A DNA stretch of 64,000 bases, taken from the NCBI RefSeq assembly GCF_900102195.1, contig NZ_FNBE01000005.1, forward strand, positions 173,649 to 237,648, in the 5' to 3' direction. The translations under genes were made by a program, and so were the position numbers. Each line of letters begins with the position of its first letter. The stretch's first letter is position 1. The stretch comes from Pseudonocardia oroxyli. GTDB lineage: Bacteria > Actinomycetota > Actinomycetes > Mycobacteriales > Pseudonocardiaceae. Shown here in pieces: positions 53,651 through 62,598 of the stretch. The notes below the pieces were generated by a model, which saw only the letters and a program-made list of their open reading frames with translations, did not search any database and was not told the origin of the DNA.

Positions 53651-54856
53651 GTGGCCGAGGTCCTCTCCTCGCCGTTGGTGCTCATCCTCGCGGCCGTGAT
53701 CCTCGCGCTCCTCGTGGTGATCGTCGTGCTGCTGGTCCGGCGGTCGCGGCGGCACACGTTCGCCAGCCCGCTGGAACGCGCCACGTTCTCCACGCTGCAC
53801 ACGGTCGCGCTCGCCGCGCCCGCGCTGCGAGACGGGCTGAACCCCAACTCGGCCAACTACGCGCTGCCCTACCTGCGCACCCTGCTGGACACCAGCGCCC
53901 TGACCATGACCGACGCCCGCGGCGAGGTCCTGGCCTGGGACGGCGAGGCGGACCAGCACAAGCCGGACGTCGTCGGGCTGGCCGACCAGGTCATCACGAC
54001 CGGGCGCCAGCAGGTGCTCTCGCACGGCTCGATCGCCTGCCACTACCCGAACTGCGACATCCGCGGCATCGTCGCCGTGCCGCTGGAGAGCGACGGCACG
54101 ATCATCGGCACGCTCGCCGCGCTGACCAACGCCACGGCGGGCCCGGTCCTGCTGCGGGCGACCGCGGAGGTCGCGCGGTACGTGTCGTCGCAGCTGGAGC
54201 TCGCCGAGCTGGACGAGTCGCGGGCCCGGCTCAACCGCGCCGAGGTGCGGGCGCTGCGCGCGCAGATCTCCCCGCACTTCGTCTACAACGCCCTGACCAC
54301 CATCGCCTCGTTCATCCGCACCGACCCCGTCCGGGCCCGTGACCTGCTGATCGAGTTCGCGGACTTCACCCGGTACTCCTTCCGCTCCGCGGGTGAGTAC
54401 ACGACGTTGTCCGACGAGCTGACCAACATCGAGCGCTACATCGCCCTGGAGAAGGCCCGCTTCGGCAACCGGCTCAACATCAAGCTGCAGATCGCGCCCG
54501 AGGTGCTGAACGTGGTGCTGCCCTTCCTGGCGCTGCAGCCGCTGGTGGAGAACGCGGTGCGGCACGGCCTGGCCAGCAAGCCCAACGGCGGCACGATCAC
54601 CATCACCGCGGAGAACGCGGGCGCCGAGTGCGTGATCATCGTCGAGGACGACGGGGTGGGCATGGACCCCGCCCGGCTCACCGAGGACCTCGACGACGCC
54701 CATCTCTCCGGCGCGCACGTCGGCCTCGGCAATGTCGACGACCGCATGCGCAGCGCCTTCGGAGACGACTTCGGCCTGGTGGTGGACACCGCCGTCGGCG
54801 CGGGCATGAAGATCACCCTGCGCGTCCCCAAGTTCCGGGCAGGCATCCGAGCCTGA
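53651..54856 (+). CDS. LytS-type sensor histidine kinase
   Basis: 401 residues. One N-terminal membrane helix (about 8-30), a GAF domain (about 65-190) and a LytS-like kinase core: ISPHFVYNALTTIASF with phospho-acceptor His209 and an ATPase with LQPLVENAVRHGL, VEDDGVGMDP and VGLGNVDDRM. The GAF domain holds Cys130 and Cys135 (IACHYPNCDIRG), a possible redox, metal or haem contact. Only one helix anchors it, unlike the multi-helix LytS/YehU sensors. The likely partner is the LytTR regulator at 56044. It starts 6 nt after the glycosylase. GTG start. Confidence 0.88.
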   Translation: MAEVLSSPLVLILAAVILALLVVIVVLLVRRSRRHTFASPLERATFSTLHTVALAAPALRDGLNPNSANYALPYLRTLLDTSALTMTDARGEVLAWDGEADQHKPDVVGLADQVITTGRQQVLSHGSIACHYPNCDIRGIVAVPLESDGTIIGTLAALTNATAGPVLLRATAEVARYVSSQLELAELDESRARLNRAEVRALRAQISPHFVYNALTTIASFIRTDPVRARDLLIEFADFTRYSFRSAGEYTTLSDELTNIERYIALEKARFGNRLNIKLQIAPEVLNVVLPFLALQPLVENAVRHGLASKPNGGTITITAENAGAECVIIVEDDGVGMDPARLTEDLDDAHLSGAHVGLGNVDDRMRSAFGDDFGLVVDTAVGAGMKITLRVPKFRAGIRA

Positions 54857-54903
54857 CCCGTGAGCGGCGATAGTCGTGATAGCGACTATCGCCGCTCACG
54901 GGT
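54856..54903 (+). terminator. 21-bp perfect hairpin overlapping kinase stop
   Basis: Arms 54856-54876 and 54883-54903 are exactly complementary, with a 6-nt loop (TGATAG). The left arm begins at the last base of the TGA stop of the sensor kinase. No T-run. Confidence 0.7.
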
Positions 54904-54948
54904 GGTGGTCGGGCGGCCTGGTCAGGCGTTCTTGCGTAGGGTGGCGGC

Positions 54949-55851
54949 ATGGAAGCCCTGCGTATTCCTGATCGGCTGTCGTCGCGCCTGCCCGGGCGGT
55001 TGGGGGGCGAGAAGGCCGAACAGGACGTCGTGCCCATGGTGCGGCTGCACGGCGTGATCACGCCGCAGGCGGGCGGGCCGGTGCCGCGCTCGGTGATCAA
55101 CTGGCAGGCGACGGACAAGGCCCTGGAGCGGGCGTTCACCACCGACCGGGCCGTCGCCGTGGCGCTGCTGATCAACTCGCCGGGCGGCTCGCCCACCCAG
55201 TCCGCGCTCGTGGCGGACCGGATCCGGGAGCTGGCGGAGAAGCACGAGGTGCCGGTCCTCGCGTTCTGCGAGGACGTCGCGGCCTCCGGCGGGTACTGGC
55301 TGGCCTGCGCCGCGGACGAGATCCACGCGCACCCGACGTCCCTGGTCGGCTCGATCGGCGTCGTCAGCTCCGGCTTCGGGCTCGAGGGGCTCATCCAGCG
55401 CTACGGCATCGAGCGCAGGCTGCACACCGCGGGCACCTCCAAGGCGCGGTTGGACCCCTTCCTCCCGGAGAAGGAGGAGGACGTCGTGTGGCTGCGCGGC
55501 ATGCAGGAGGAGCTGCACGAGATGTTCCGCTCCTGGGTCACCGCGCGGCGCGGGGAGAAGCTCGCGGCGGGCGCGGACCTGTTCACCGGGGAGGTGTGGA
55601 CGGGCGCGAAGGCCCTGGAGCTCGGCCTGGTCGACGGGTTGGGTACCCCCCGCTCGATTCTCACCGAGCGCTTCCCCGAGGCGAAGCTCGTCACGGTCGA
55701 GGGACGCAAGCCGCTGCTGGCGAGGCTCGGCATCGGGGCCCCCGCGGCGGCGGCCGGGCTCGGATGGTCGCAGGTCACCGCGGCCGACGTCGTCCTCGGG
55801 CTCACCCAGGCGGCTGACATCAGAGCGAGCTGGGCGCGCTACGGTCTGTAG
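54949..55851 (+). CDS. S49 family serine protease (SppA/SohB-like)
   Basis: 300 residues. The catalytic dyad is visible: Ser113 in EDVAASGGYWLACAAD and Lys165 in HTAGTSKARLDPF; LLINSPGGSPTQSALVAD and LVGSIGVVSSGFGLEGL are family blocks. It is a short form with no obvious N-terminal transmembrane segment, so it may be cytoplasmic or peripheral, unlike SppA. It is set between the sensor kinase and its likely regulator but separated by a strong hairpin and a 192-nt gap. Function unclear; signal-peptide degradation is the family role. Confidence 0.87.
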   Translation: MEALRIPDRLSSRLPGRLGGEKAEQDVVPMVRLHGVITPQAGGPVPRSVINWQATDKALERAFTTDRAVAVALLINSPGGSPTQSALVADRIRELAEKHEVPVLAFCEDVAASGGYWLACAADEIHAHPTSLVGSIGVVSSGFGLEGLIQRYGIERRLHTAGTSKARLDPFLPEKEEDVVWLRGMQEELHEMFRSWVTARRGEKLAAGADLFTGEVWTGAKALELGLVDGLGTPRSILTERFPEAKLVTVEGRKPLLARLGIGAPAAAAGLGWSQVTAADVVLGLTQAADIRASWARYGL

Positions 55852-56043
55852 CGTCGCCGGCGGTGGGCGAAAGACCGGACGCGGGAACGCGTCACCCGTT
55901 CGAGGTGTAGCCGATCGGTCGCAGATTGATGAGATGCCCTGGCATCCGGCCCCGATCACCGTCACCATGGACTCCGGGCTCCGGTGACGTCGTGAGGCGA
56001 CGTGATCGGAGGTCGTGCCCCGGGAACGCAGGATGAGGAGATC

Positions 56044-56934
56044 GTGGACAGCACCGACAGCTCCGGAGGTCTGGTCGTCCTGGCTGTGGACGACGAACAG
56101 CCGGCCCTCGAAGAACTGGCGTTCCTGCTGAACGAGGACCCCCGCGTCGCGGAGGTCCTGATGGCCGGGGACTCCACCGAGGCGCTCCGACAGCTCAGCG
56201 CCCGCAGCACGCGCGAGCACACGCACGCGTCCATGTCCGCGACCCGCGCGGCCGGGGGCCAGTTCCCCCCGCCGCCGCAGTCGCCCGCCCGGCTGGCGGA
56301 CCGCACGGACATCGACGTGGTGTTCCTGGACATCCGCATGCCCGGCCTGGACGGGCTGGAGCTGGCGCGGGTGTTCTCCACGATGCTGCAGCCGCCGGAG
56401 GTCGTCTTCGTCACCGCGCACGACGACCGGGCGGTCGACGCGTACGAGGTGGGGGCCAAGGACTACCTGCTCAAGCCGCTGCGCACCGAGCGTCTGGCCG
56501 CCGCGCTGGACCGGATCATCGCGAACCGTGCCACGGCCGCCCCCGTCGAGGCGGCGGCGCCGGAGCGGGACGAGGACGAGGTCATCCCCGTCGAGCTGGC
56601 GGGCACCACCAAGCTGGTGCCCCGGTCCGCGGTCCGGTACGTGGAGGCCCAGGGCGACTACGCCCGCCTGCACACCACGGACGGCAGCCACCTCGTCCGC
56701 ATCCCCCTGTCGGTGCTCGAGGACCGCTGGCGAGACGCCGGGTTCGTGCGCATCCACCGCTCGTTCCTGGTGGCGTTGCCGCTGGTCACCGAGCTGCGGC
56801 TGGCCGGGTCGGGCTACGTCGTGCGGGTCGGGTCCGGCCCGGACACCGCCGAGCTGCCGGTCTCCCGGCGCCACACCCGGGAGCTGAAGGACCGCCTGGT
56901 CCGCGCGACGAAGCAGGCGTGGAGCCAGCGATGA
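56044..56934 (+). CDS. LytTR family response regulator
   Basis: 296 residues from GTG 56044 (in-frame GTGs at 56002 and 56014 are possible). Receiver domain about 9-163: acid pair Asp16/Asp17, phospho-acceptor Asp96 in VVFLDIRMPGLDGLEL, Thr124 and Lys144 (YLLKPLR). An unusual insertion (about 52-88, ending in a PPPP stretch) lies between helix 2 and strand 3. LytTR DNA-binding domain about 180-290 (AVRYVEAQGDYARLHTTDG, VRIHRSFLVAL). Paired with the LytS-type kinase at 53651. Related LytS/LytTR systems sit next to symporter genes and answer to organic acids. Confidence 0.9.
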   Translation: MDSTDSSGGLVVLAVDDEQPALEELAFLLNEDPRVAEVLMAGDSTEALRQLSARSTREHTHASMSATRAAGGQFPPPPQSPARLADRTDIDVVFLDIRMPGLDGLELARVFSTMLQPPEVVFVTAHDDRAVDAYEVGAKDYLLKPLRTERLAAALDRIIANRATAAPVEAAAPERDEDEVIPVELAGTTKLVPRSAVRYVEAQGDYARLHTTDGSHLVRIPLSVLEDRWRDAGFVRIHRSFLVALPLVTELRLAGSGYVVRVGSGPDTAELPVSRRHTRELKDRLVRATKQAWSQR

Positions 56935-56953
56935 CCCATCGAGCGACCCGCGG

Positions 56954-58558
56954 GTGAGCACCTCGCTCGACGGTTCGCCACCACCCGCCGACCCGGGGGA
57001 CGGTCGGGTGGGCGACGACGCGGACGCGGACCGCCCTGCACCGGGCGGCCCGCGCCGGCGGCGTGCGCGGGAGGACGGGGACCCGCGAGCCGGGTCGGGC
57101 ACCGGCCCGGAGGACTCCGGACCGCTGTGGCTCCAGGAGGAGCTGCGGCGGCGCATGGAGGCCCGCGCCGCGCACCCCGCGCGCGGGCGACACGCACGAG
57201 ACGACGCGGACACCGAGAAGTTCGGCGTCGACGCCCTCGCCGCCCGGCTGCGCACCGGGTCCCGGGGACCGCAGACGCCGCCCGCCCCCACCCCGGGCCC
57301 CCGCGGCCGGGCCCAGTGGCAGACCGGCGCCGGTCAGGGGCAGGGTCAGGGCGCACCGCCCCCCAGCTACCAGGCCTACGCGGGCCCCGCACCGAGCGCA
57401 CCCGAGTCCTTCGCCCCGCCCGCCCCGCCCGCACCCCGGCCCGCCGGACCGCCGTACGCGGTGCCGAACGGAGCGGTGCCGAACGGTGCCGTGCCCACCG
57501 GAGCTGTGCCGAACGGAGCGGCGCCCAACGGTCCCGTGCCCACCGGTGTCCAGCCCGGCGACGGTGCCGCGGCCCGGCCGACGTCCGGCCCGCACCCGCT
57601 CCCCGGCTCGTCGCCCGCGCCCGCCGACCCCGCGGCGTCGACCCGGCCCGACCCCGGGCCGCAGCCGGACTACCTCGCCTACGCGGACTACGACGACGAG
57701 GACGACCTCGAGCTCGACGACGGCGAGGACGACCAGGCCCCCTTCGAACGCGTCCTCGGCCCCGCCAGCGTCCCGCTGCGGCTCCCCCCGCCCGAGGGCT
57801 ACGCGGACCCGCGGGAGGCGACCCCGCCGCCCGGACCCGGCGGGATGCGCCAGGCGGGCAACCCGATGGACCGTGCGGGCAGGCGCGCCCCCGCCCCGGC
57901 CACCCTCGCCGGCCCGCTCGTCGCCCGCGAGCCCGCCGGGCCGACCTCGGTGTCCACCTCGGTGTCGACCACGCCGACCGGCGTCCCCGGCCCGCACTCC
58001 TGGCCCGGGGCGACCCCGCTGGACCGCGCGGACCTCGAGGCGACGGACGTCGGCGGGATGGCACCGTACGCCGACCCCGCACCGTCGCGCGACGAGGCGC
58101 CGCCGGCCGCCGCGGCGACCGCCGTGCCGGAGGTCCTGCCGCCGAGCAGACCGGTCGGCGCGCGCTTCGACGCCCGCGTGGCCGTCGACGACGACCCGGA
58201 CGTCCCCAAGCGCGTGCGCGTGGTGCTCTCCGAACGCAAGGGCGTCGCCCGCACCGTGCGCACGGTGGTCGACGTGCAGGAGGGCACGCCCGTCGGCGAG
58301 CTGCTGCGCGCCAACCTGATCCGCGGGCAGCTGGGCGTGGCGCTGCGGGTCGGCCTGGTCGCGCTGCTCGTGCTCGGCGCGCTCCCGATCCTGTTCGCCT
58401 ACTACCCGGAGCTGGGCCGCCTGGAGGTCCTGGGCCTGCGCCTGCCGTGGCTCCTGCTCGGCGTGCTCGTGTACCCGTTCCTGCTCGGCCTGGGCTGGTG
58501 GCACACCCGGGCCGCCGAACGCGTCGAACAGAACTTCGCCGACCACGTCCAGGACTAG
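56954..58558 (+). CDS. long disordered protein with C-terminal DUF485-like membrane part
   Basis: 534 residues. About 1-430 are Pro/Ala/Gly/Asp-rich and mostly disordered, with short repeats of the (V)PNGA type (around residue 175) and an acidic patch YADYDDEDDLELDDGEDD. About 435-534 carries two membrane helices (GVALRVGLVALLVLGALPIL, LPWLLLGVLVYPFLLGLGWW) ending in RAAERVEQNFADHVQD, which resembles the DUF485 subunits of acetate-type symporters. It starts 19 nt after the LytTR gene and 12 nt before a symporter gene. The fusion of a long tail to a small subunit-like module is unusual. GTG start. Confidence 0.6.
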   Translation: MSTSLDGSPPPADPGDGRVGDDADADRPAPGGPRRRRAREDGDPRAGSGTGPEDSGPLWLQEELRRRMEARAAHPARGRHARDDADTEKFGVDALAARLRTGSRGPQTPPAPTPGPRGRAQWQTGAGQGQGQGAPPPSYQAYAGPAPSAPESFAPPAPPAPRPAGPPYAVPNGAVPNGAVPTGAVPNGAAPNGPVPTGVQPGDGAAARPTSGPHPLPGSSPAPADPAASTRPDPGPQPDYLAYADYDDEDDLELDDGEDDQAPFERVLGPASVPLRLPPPEGYADPREATPPPGPGGMRQAGNPMDRAGRRAPAPATLAGPLVAREPAGPTSVSTSVSTTPTGVPGPHSWPGATPLDRADLEATDVGGMAPYADPAPSRDEAPPAAAATAVPEVLPPSRPVGARFDARVAVDDDPDVPKRVRVVLSERKGVARTVRTVVDVQEGTPVGELLRANLIRGQLGVALRVGLVALLVLGALPILFAYYPELGRLEVLGLRLPWLLLGVLVYPFLLGLGWWHTRAAERVEQNFADHVQD

Positions 58559-58570
58559 TCGGGCCCAGGC

Positions 58571-60292
58571 ATGGACACGCCCTCCCTGGTCGCGCTGGTC
58601 GCGATCGGCCTCGTCGGCATCGCCTCGGTCCTCATCGGGACCCTCGGGGTGCGGGTCGCGCGCAGCACCTCGGACTTCCTCGTCGCCTCCCGCACGGTCG
58701 GCGCGGTCCCCAACGCCGCCGCGATCTCCGGTGAGTACCTGTCCGCGGCGACCTTCCTCGGGGTCGCCGGCATCGTGTTGCGCGAGGGAGCGGACGGGCT
58801 CTGGTACCCGATCGCCTTCTGCGCCGGCTACCTCGCGCTGTTGTTGCTGGTCGCGGCGCCGCTGCGGCGCTCGGGCGCCTACACGATCCCGGACTTCGCG
58901 GAGGCCCGCCTGCACGCCCGCGGCCTGCGCAGGCTCTGCACCGGGCTCGTCCTGCTGATCGGATGGCTCTACCTGCTCCCGCAGCTGCAGGGCGCGGGCC
59001 TGGCCCTCACCACCTTGACGACGCTGCCCGGCTGGGTCGGTGTCGTCGGCGCGGGGGTGCTGGTGATCCTGTCCGTCGTCGGCGGCGGCATGCGGTCCAT
59101 CACGTTCGTCCAGGCCTTCCAGTACTGGCTCAAGCTCACCGCGCTCACCGTCCCCGCGCTGATCGCGCTGGCCCTGTTCCTGGGCTCGGGCCGCGAGCTC
59201 GACCGCCCGACCGCGCCGGTCTTCGCGGAGGAGACCACCGTCTCCGTCGAGACCCCCGTGCGCCTGGAGGTCGCCGCCGACACGGCCCTGCGAGCCCGCG
59301 GCACGGTCGACGGCGCCGCGGTCGACGGCCCGCTCGTCTGGGCCCCCGGCGTGCACGACGTCCAGGCGGGCACCGAGCTGCGCTTCGCCGCGGGCTCGGG
59401 TGTGCCCGTCCCGGCGGGCGCCCCGCCGACCGACCGCGAGTGGCTCGAACCACACTCCGGCGGTGCCACGCTGCTGGAGATCTACTCGATCATGATCGCC
59501 GGCATCGCGGGCACCATGGGGCTGCCGCACGTGCTCGTCCGCTTCTACACCAACCCCGACGGGCGCGCGGCCCGCCGCACCACCGTCGTCGTGCTGGCGA
59601 TGATCGGCGCGGTGTTCGCGCTGGTCTCGCTGCTGGGGCTGCTGTCGCGGGCGTTCACCCCCGAGCTGCTGGTCGACGGGCGCACGGACGGCGCGGTGCT
59701 GCTCGTCCCGACCGCGGTCCTCGGCGACGGCTGGGCGGGCTGGCTGCTCGGCGGGCTGGTGTCCGCCGGGGCGGCGGCGGCGTTCCTGTCCACGTCGTCG
59801 GGCCTCGTGGTGAGCCTCGCCGGCGTACTGTTCACCGACGTGCTCTCCGGACGGCTCCGCGACTTCCGCATCGCCGCCGTGCTGTCGGCGATCGTGCCGG
59901 TGGCGCCCGCCCTGCTGGTCGGCCGGATGGACTTCGCCCTGACCGTGCCGCTGGTGTTCGCGGTGGCGGCCGCGACCTTCTGCCCGCTGCTCGTGCTGGG
60001 CGTGTGGTGGCGCGGATTGACCCCGACGGGCGCGGTGGCCGGGCTGCTGGTCGGCGCGCTGCTGTCCTGCGTCGGCGTGGCGTCCACGCTGGTCGGGAGC
60101 GTGCCCGAGGGCGCGTTCGGCGTGCTGCTGCTGCGGCCCGCCGCCGTGGCGGTGCCCGCCGCGTTCCTGACGATGATCGTCGTCAGCAGGCTGACGAAGG
60201 CCACCGTCCCGGCGGACGTCGACCGCACCCTGCTGCAGCTCCACGCCCCCGAGCGCCTCGGGCTCTCCCGCGAACGGCTGGACTCGCAGTGA
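58571..60292 (+). CDS. sodium:solute symporter (acetate/monocarboxylate type), copy 1
   Basis: 573 residues, about 13 membrane helices, SSS family. Marks: SDFLVASRTVGAVPNAAAIS, GEYLSAATFLGVAGIVL, RSITFVQAFQYWLKL and GTMGLPHVLVRFYTNPDGRA, as in ActP/MctC cation:acetate symporters. A hydrophilic insert of about 85 residues (about 204-290, ELDRPTAPVFAEETT... GGATLL) sits between helices and is predicted to be extracytoplasmic. It lies 12 nt after the DUF485-like protein. Substrate probably a short organic acid (family knowledge). Confidence 0.88.
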   Translation: MDTPSLVALVAIGLVGIASVLIGTLGVRVARSTSDFLVASRTVGAVPNAAAISGEYLSAATFLGVAGIVLREGADGLWYPIAFCAGYLALLLLVAAPLRRSGAYTIPDFAEARLHARGLRRLCTGLVLLIGWLYLLPQLQGAGLALTTLTTLPGWVGVVGAGVLVILSVVGGGMRSITFVQAFQYWLKLTALTVPALIALALFLGSGRELDRPTAPVFAEETTVSVETPVRLEVAADTALRARGTVDGAAVDGPLVWAPGVHDVQAGTELRFAAGSGVPVPAGAPPTDREWLEPHSGGATLLEIYSIMIAGIAGTMGLPHVLVRFYTNPDGRAARRTTVVVLAMIGAVFALVSLLGLLSRAFTPELLVDGRTDGAVLLVPTAVLGDGWAGWLLGGLVSAGAAAAFLSTSSGLVVSLAGVLFTDVLSGRLRDFRIAAVLSAIVPVAPALLVGRMDFALTVPLVFAVAAATFCPLLVLGVWWRGLTPTGAVAGLLVGALLSCVGVASTLVGSVPEGAFGVLLLRPAAVAVPAAFLTMIVVSRLTKATVPADVDRTLLQLHAPERLGLSRERLDSQ

Positions 60293-60395
60293 GCGAGCGT
60301 GCGAGCGAACCATCAGCACAGCGCCGGCGCGCAGCGCCGAGCCCGCGCCGGGGTACGGCAGCCGGCGGGGTGGGTCAACGCAGCGGGCGAGAGCG

Positions 60396-62177
60396 ATGAG
60401 CGCCACGGCCGTCGCGGCGCTGACCGCGATCCTGCTGGTGGCCGTCGCGTCCACCGTCATCGGGACCATGGGCCACCGGGCCCGCCGCACGTCGGACTTC
60501 CTGGTCGCCTCCCGCACCGTCGGCCCGCTGGCGAACGCGGGCGCGATCTCCGGCGAGTACCTGTCGGCCGCCTCGTTCCTCGGGGTCGCCGGGCTGGTGC
60601 TGCGCGAGGGCGTGGACGGGCTGTGGTTCCCGGTCGGCTACACCGCGGGCTACCTCGCGCTGCTGCTGTTCGTGGCCGCCCCGCTGCGGCGCTCCGGCGC
60701 GTTCACCGTGCCGGACTTCGCCGAGCTGCGGTTGCGCTCGCGCGGTCTGCGCACGCTGTGCAGCGTGTTCGTGCTGGTCATCGGCTGGTTGTACCTGCTG
60801 CCGCAGCTGCAGGCCGCCGGGCTGACCGTGCACATCGTGACCGGGCTGCCGATCTGGATCGGGGCGCTGGCGGCCGGGCTGATCGTCGTGTCGACCGTGA
60901 TGTTCGGCGGGATGCGGTCCGTCACCTTCGTGCAGGCCTTCCAGTACTGGCTCAAGCTCACCGCGCTGGCGATCCCCGCGATCGTCGCGGTGATCTTCTT
61001 CTTCGGCAGCGGGCACACCTTCGACCGGCCCGCGCCGCCGCAGTTCGCCGAGCTGACGACGGTCCAGATCACCGCGGGCGTCGAGCTCGAGGTCCCGTCG
61101 GACACGGTCGTCACGGTGGGGCCCGACGGGGCGACGGTCGACGGCGCGGCGGCCGACCCCGGCAGCGTCCTGCGCTGGCCCGCGGGCACCACGCACCGGG
61201 TCGAGCCGGACGGTGACCTGGTGTTCGAGGCGGGCACGGACGTCCCCGTCCCGGTCGGGAAGCCCGCGACGGACGACCGCTGGCTCAGCCCGCTCGCGGG
61301 CTCCGGCGACCACCAGCTCGTCGCGATCTACTCGCTGATCCTCGCCACCTTCCTCGGCACCATGGGGCTGCCCCACGTGCTGGGCCGCTTCTACTCCAAC
61401 CCCGACGGCCGCGCCGCCCGGCGCAGCGCGGTGATCGTGCTCGCCATGCTCGGCGCGTTCTTCCTGCTCGTGACGCTGCTCGGCGCGCTGTCGCGCTTCT
61501 ACACCCCGCAGCTGCTCGTGTCCGGCCAGACGGACGCCGCCGTGCTGCTGCTGCCGACCGCCGTGCTCGGCAGCGGGGCGGCCGGGGCGGTGCTGGGCGG
61601 GGTGGTCGCGGCGGGGGCCTGGGCCGCGTTCCTCGCGACGGCGTCGGGGCTGCTGCTCAGCCTGGCCAGCGTCCTGGCCTCGGACGTCCTGCCCGGGCGG
61701 GCCGTCGCCGACCTGCGGATCGCGGCCCTGCGGCTGGCCACGCCGCTGGCGGGGGCGGTCCCGATCGTGCTCGCCCTGTTCGTGACGCAGCTGGACTTCG
61801 CCGAGTCGGTGGCCCTGGCGTTCGCCGTGGCCGCATCCACCTTCTGCCCGCTGCTGGTGCTGGGGATCTGGTGGCGCGGGCTCACCGCGCGCGGCGCGAT
61901 CGCCGGGATCCTGGTGGGCGGCGTGCTCGCGGCGGGGGCCGTGGCAGTCGGTCTCGCGGGCGTCGTCGGCGAGGGGCTGCCGGGCGTCCTGCTGCACCGG
62001 CCCGCCATCGTCAGCGTGCCCGCCGCGTACCTCTCGATGATCGTCGTCAGCCTGGCCACCCGGAAGAGCCGCCCGGCCAACACCGACGCGCTGCTCCTGC
62101 GTCTGCACGCCCCGGAGCGCCTGGGCCTGTTCCGGGACCGCGTCGAACGCAACGACGATCCCGTCGACGCCTCCTGA
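60396..62177 (+). CDS. sodium:solute symporter (acetate/monocarboxylate type), copy 2
   Basis: 593 residues, clearly a paralogue of the gene at 58571 along its whole length: [53 protein letters not shown] and GTMGLPHVLGRFYSNPDGRA. It carries a corresponding hydrophilic insert (about 208-300, DRPAPPQFAELTT...). The two C termini both end in LHAPERLGL(S/F)R. The 103-nt gap between copies shows no hairpin or obvious repeat boundary. Tandem duplication is the best explanation. Confidence 0.88.
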   Translation: MSATAVAALTAILLVAVASTVIGTMGHRARRTSDFLVASRTVGPLANAGAISGEYLSAASFLGVAGLVLREGVDGLWFPVGYTAGYLALLLFVAAPLRRSGAFTVPDFAELRLRSRGLRTLCSVFVLVIGWLYLLPQLQAAGLTVHIVTGLPIWIGALAAGLIVVSTVMFGGMRSVTFVQAFQYWLKLTALAIPAIVAVIFFFGSGHTFDRPAPPQFAELTTVQITAGVELEVPSDTVVTVGPDGATVDGAAADPGSVLRWPAGTTHRVEPDGDLVFEAGTDVPVPVGKPATDDRWLSPLAGSGDHQLVAIYSLILATFLGTMGLPHVLGRFYSNPDGRAARRSAVIVLAMLGAFFLLVTLLGALSRFYTPQLLVSGQTDAAVLLLPTAVLGSGAAGAVLGGVVAAGAWAAFLATASGLLLSLASVLASDVLPGRAVADLRIAALRLATPLAGAVPIVLALFVTQLDFAESVALAFAVAASTFCPLLVLGIWWRGLTARGAIAGILVGGVLAAGAVAVGLAGVVGEGLPGVLLHRPAIVSVPAAYLSMIVVSLATRKSRPANTDALLLRLHAPERLGLFRDRVERNDDPVDAS

Positions 62178-62274
62178 TCCTTCCCCGACGAAACCGTTGC
62201 GCCGCGTGCTCGTTCGTCTCTGAGGGAGTCCTCGACATCGGAGGGGCGTCGGGGAGCCCACGGAGAGGAGCCCC

Positions 62275-62598
62275 ATGTCTGTCGGCGACCGCTACGGACC
62301 CACCGTGTACGAACGCGTGCAGGCGACCCCGGAGTTCGGCGACCTGCGTCGCCGCAGGCGCCGGTTCGTCTTCCCGATGAGCGCGTTGTTCCTGGTCTGG
62401 TACCTGGCCTACGTCCTGCTCGCGTCCTACGCGCCGGAGTTCATGGCGATCCGGGTCGCGGGCAACGTGACCCTCGGCCTGGTCATCGGCCTGCTGCAGT
62501 TCGTGACGACCTTCGTGATCACCACGGCGTACGTGCGGTTCGCCGACCGGAAGCTCGACCCCGCCGCGGCGGCCATCCGACAGGAGATCGAGTCGTGA
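62275..62598 (+). CDS. DUF485 membrane subunit of symporter
   Basis: 107 residues: [20 protein letters not shown], then two membrane helices ([20 protein letters not shown] and [20 protein letters not shown]), then [20 protein letters not shown]. This is the complete DUF485 form found beside acetate permease ActP and MctC. ATG start; GAGAGGAG is placed about 7 nt upstream. The stop overlaps the next symporter gene as GTGA. Confidence 0.9.
   Translation: MSVGDRYGPTVYERVQATPEFGDLRRRRRRFVFPMSALFLVWYLAYVLLASYAPEFMAIRVAGNVTLGLVIGLLQFVTTFVITTAYVRFADRKLDPAAAAIRQEIES

Noticed and set aside
56786..60517. 1243-residue minus-strand frame opposite the symporter region
   Set aside because: Arg/Gln/His-rich antisense frame covering three recognisable plus-strand genes.
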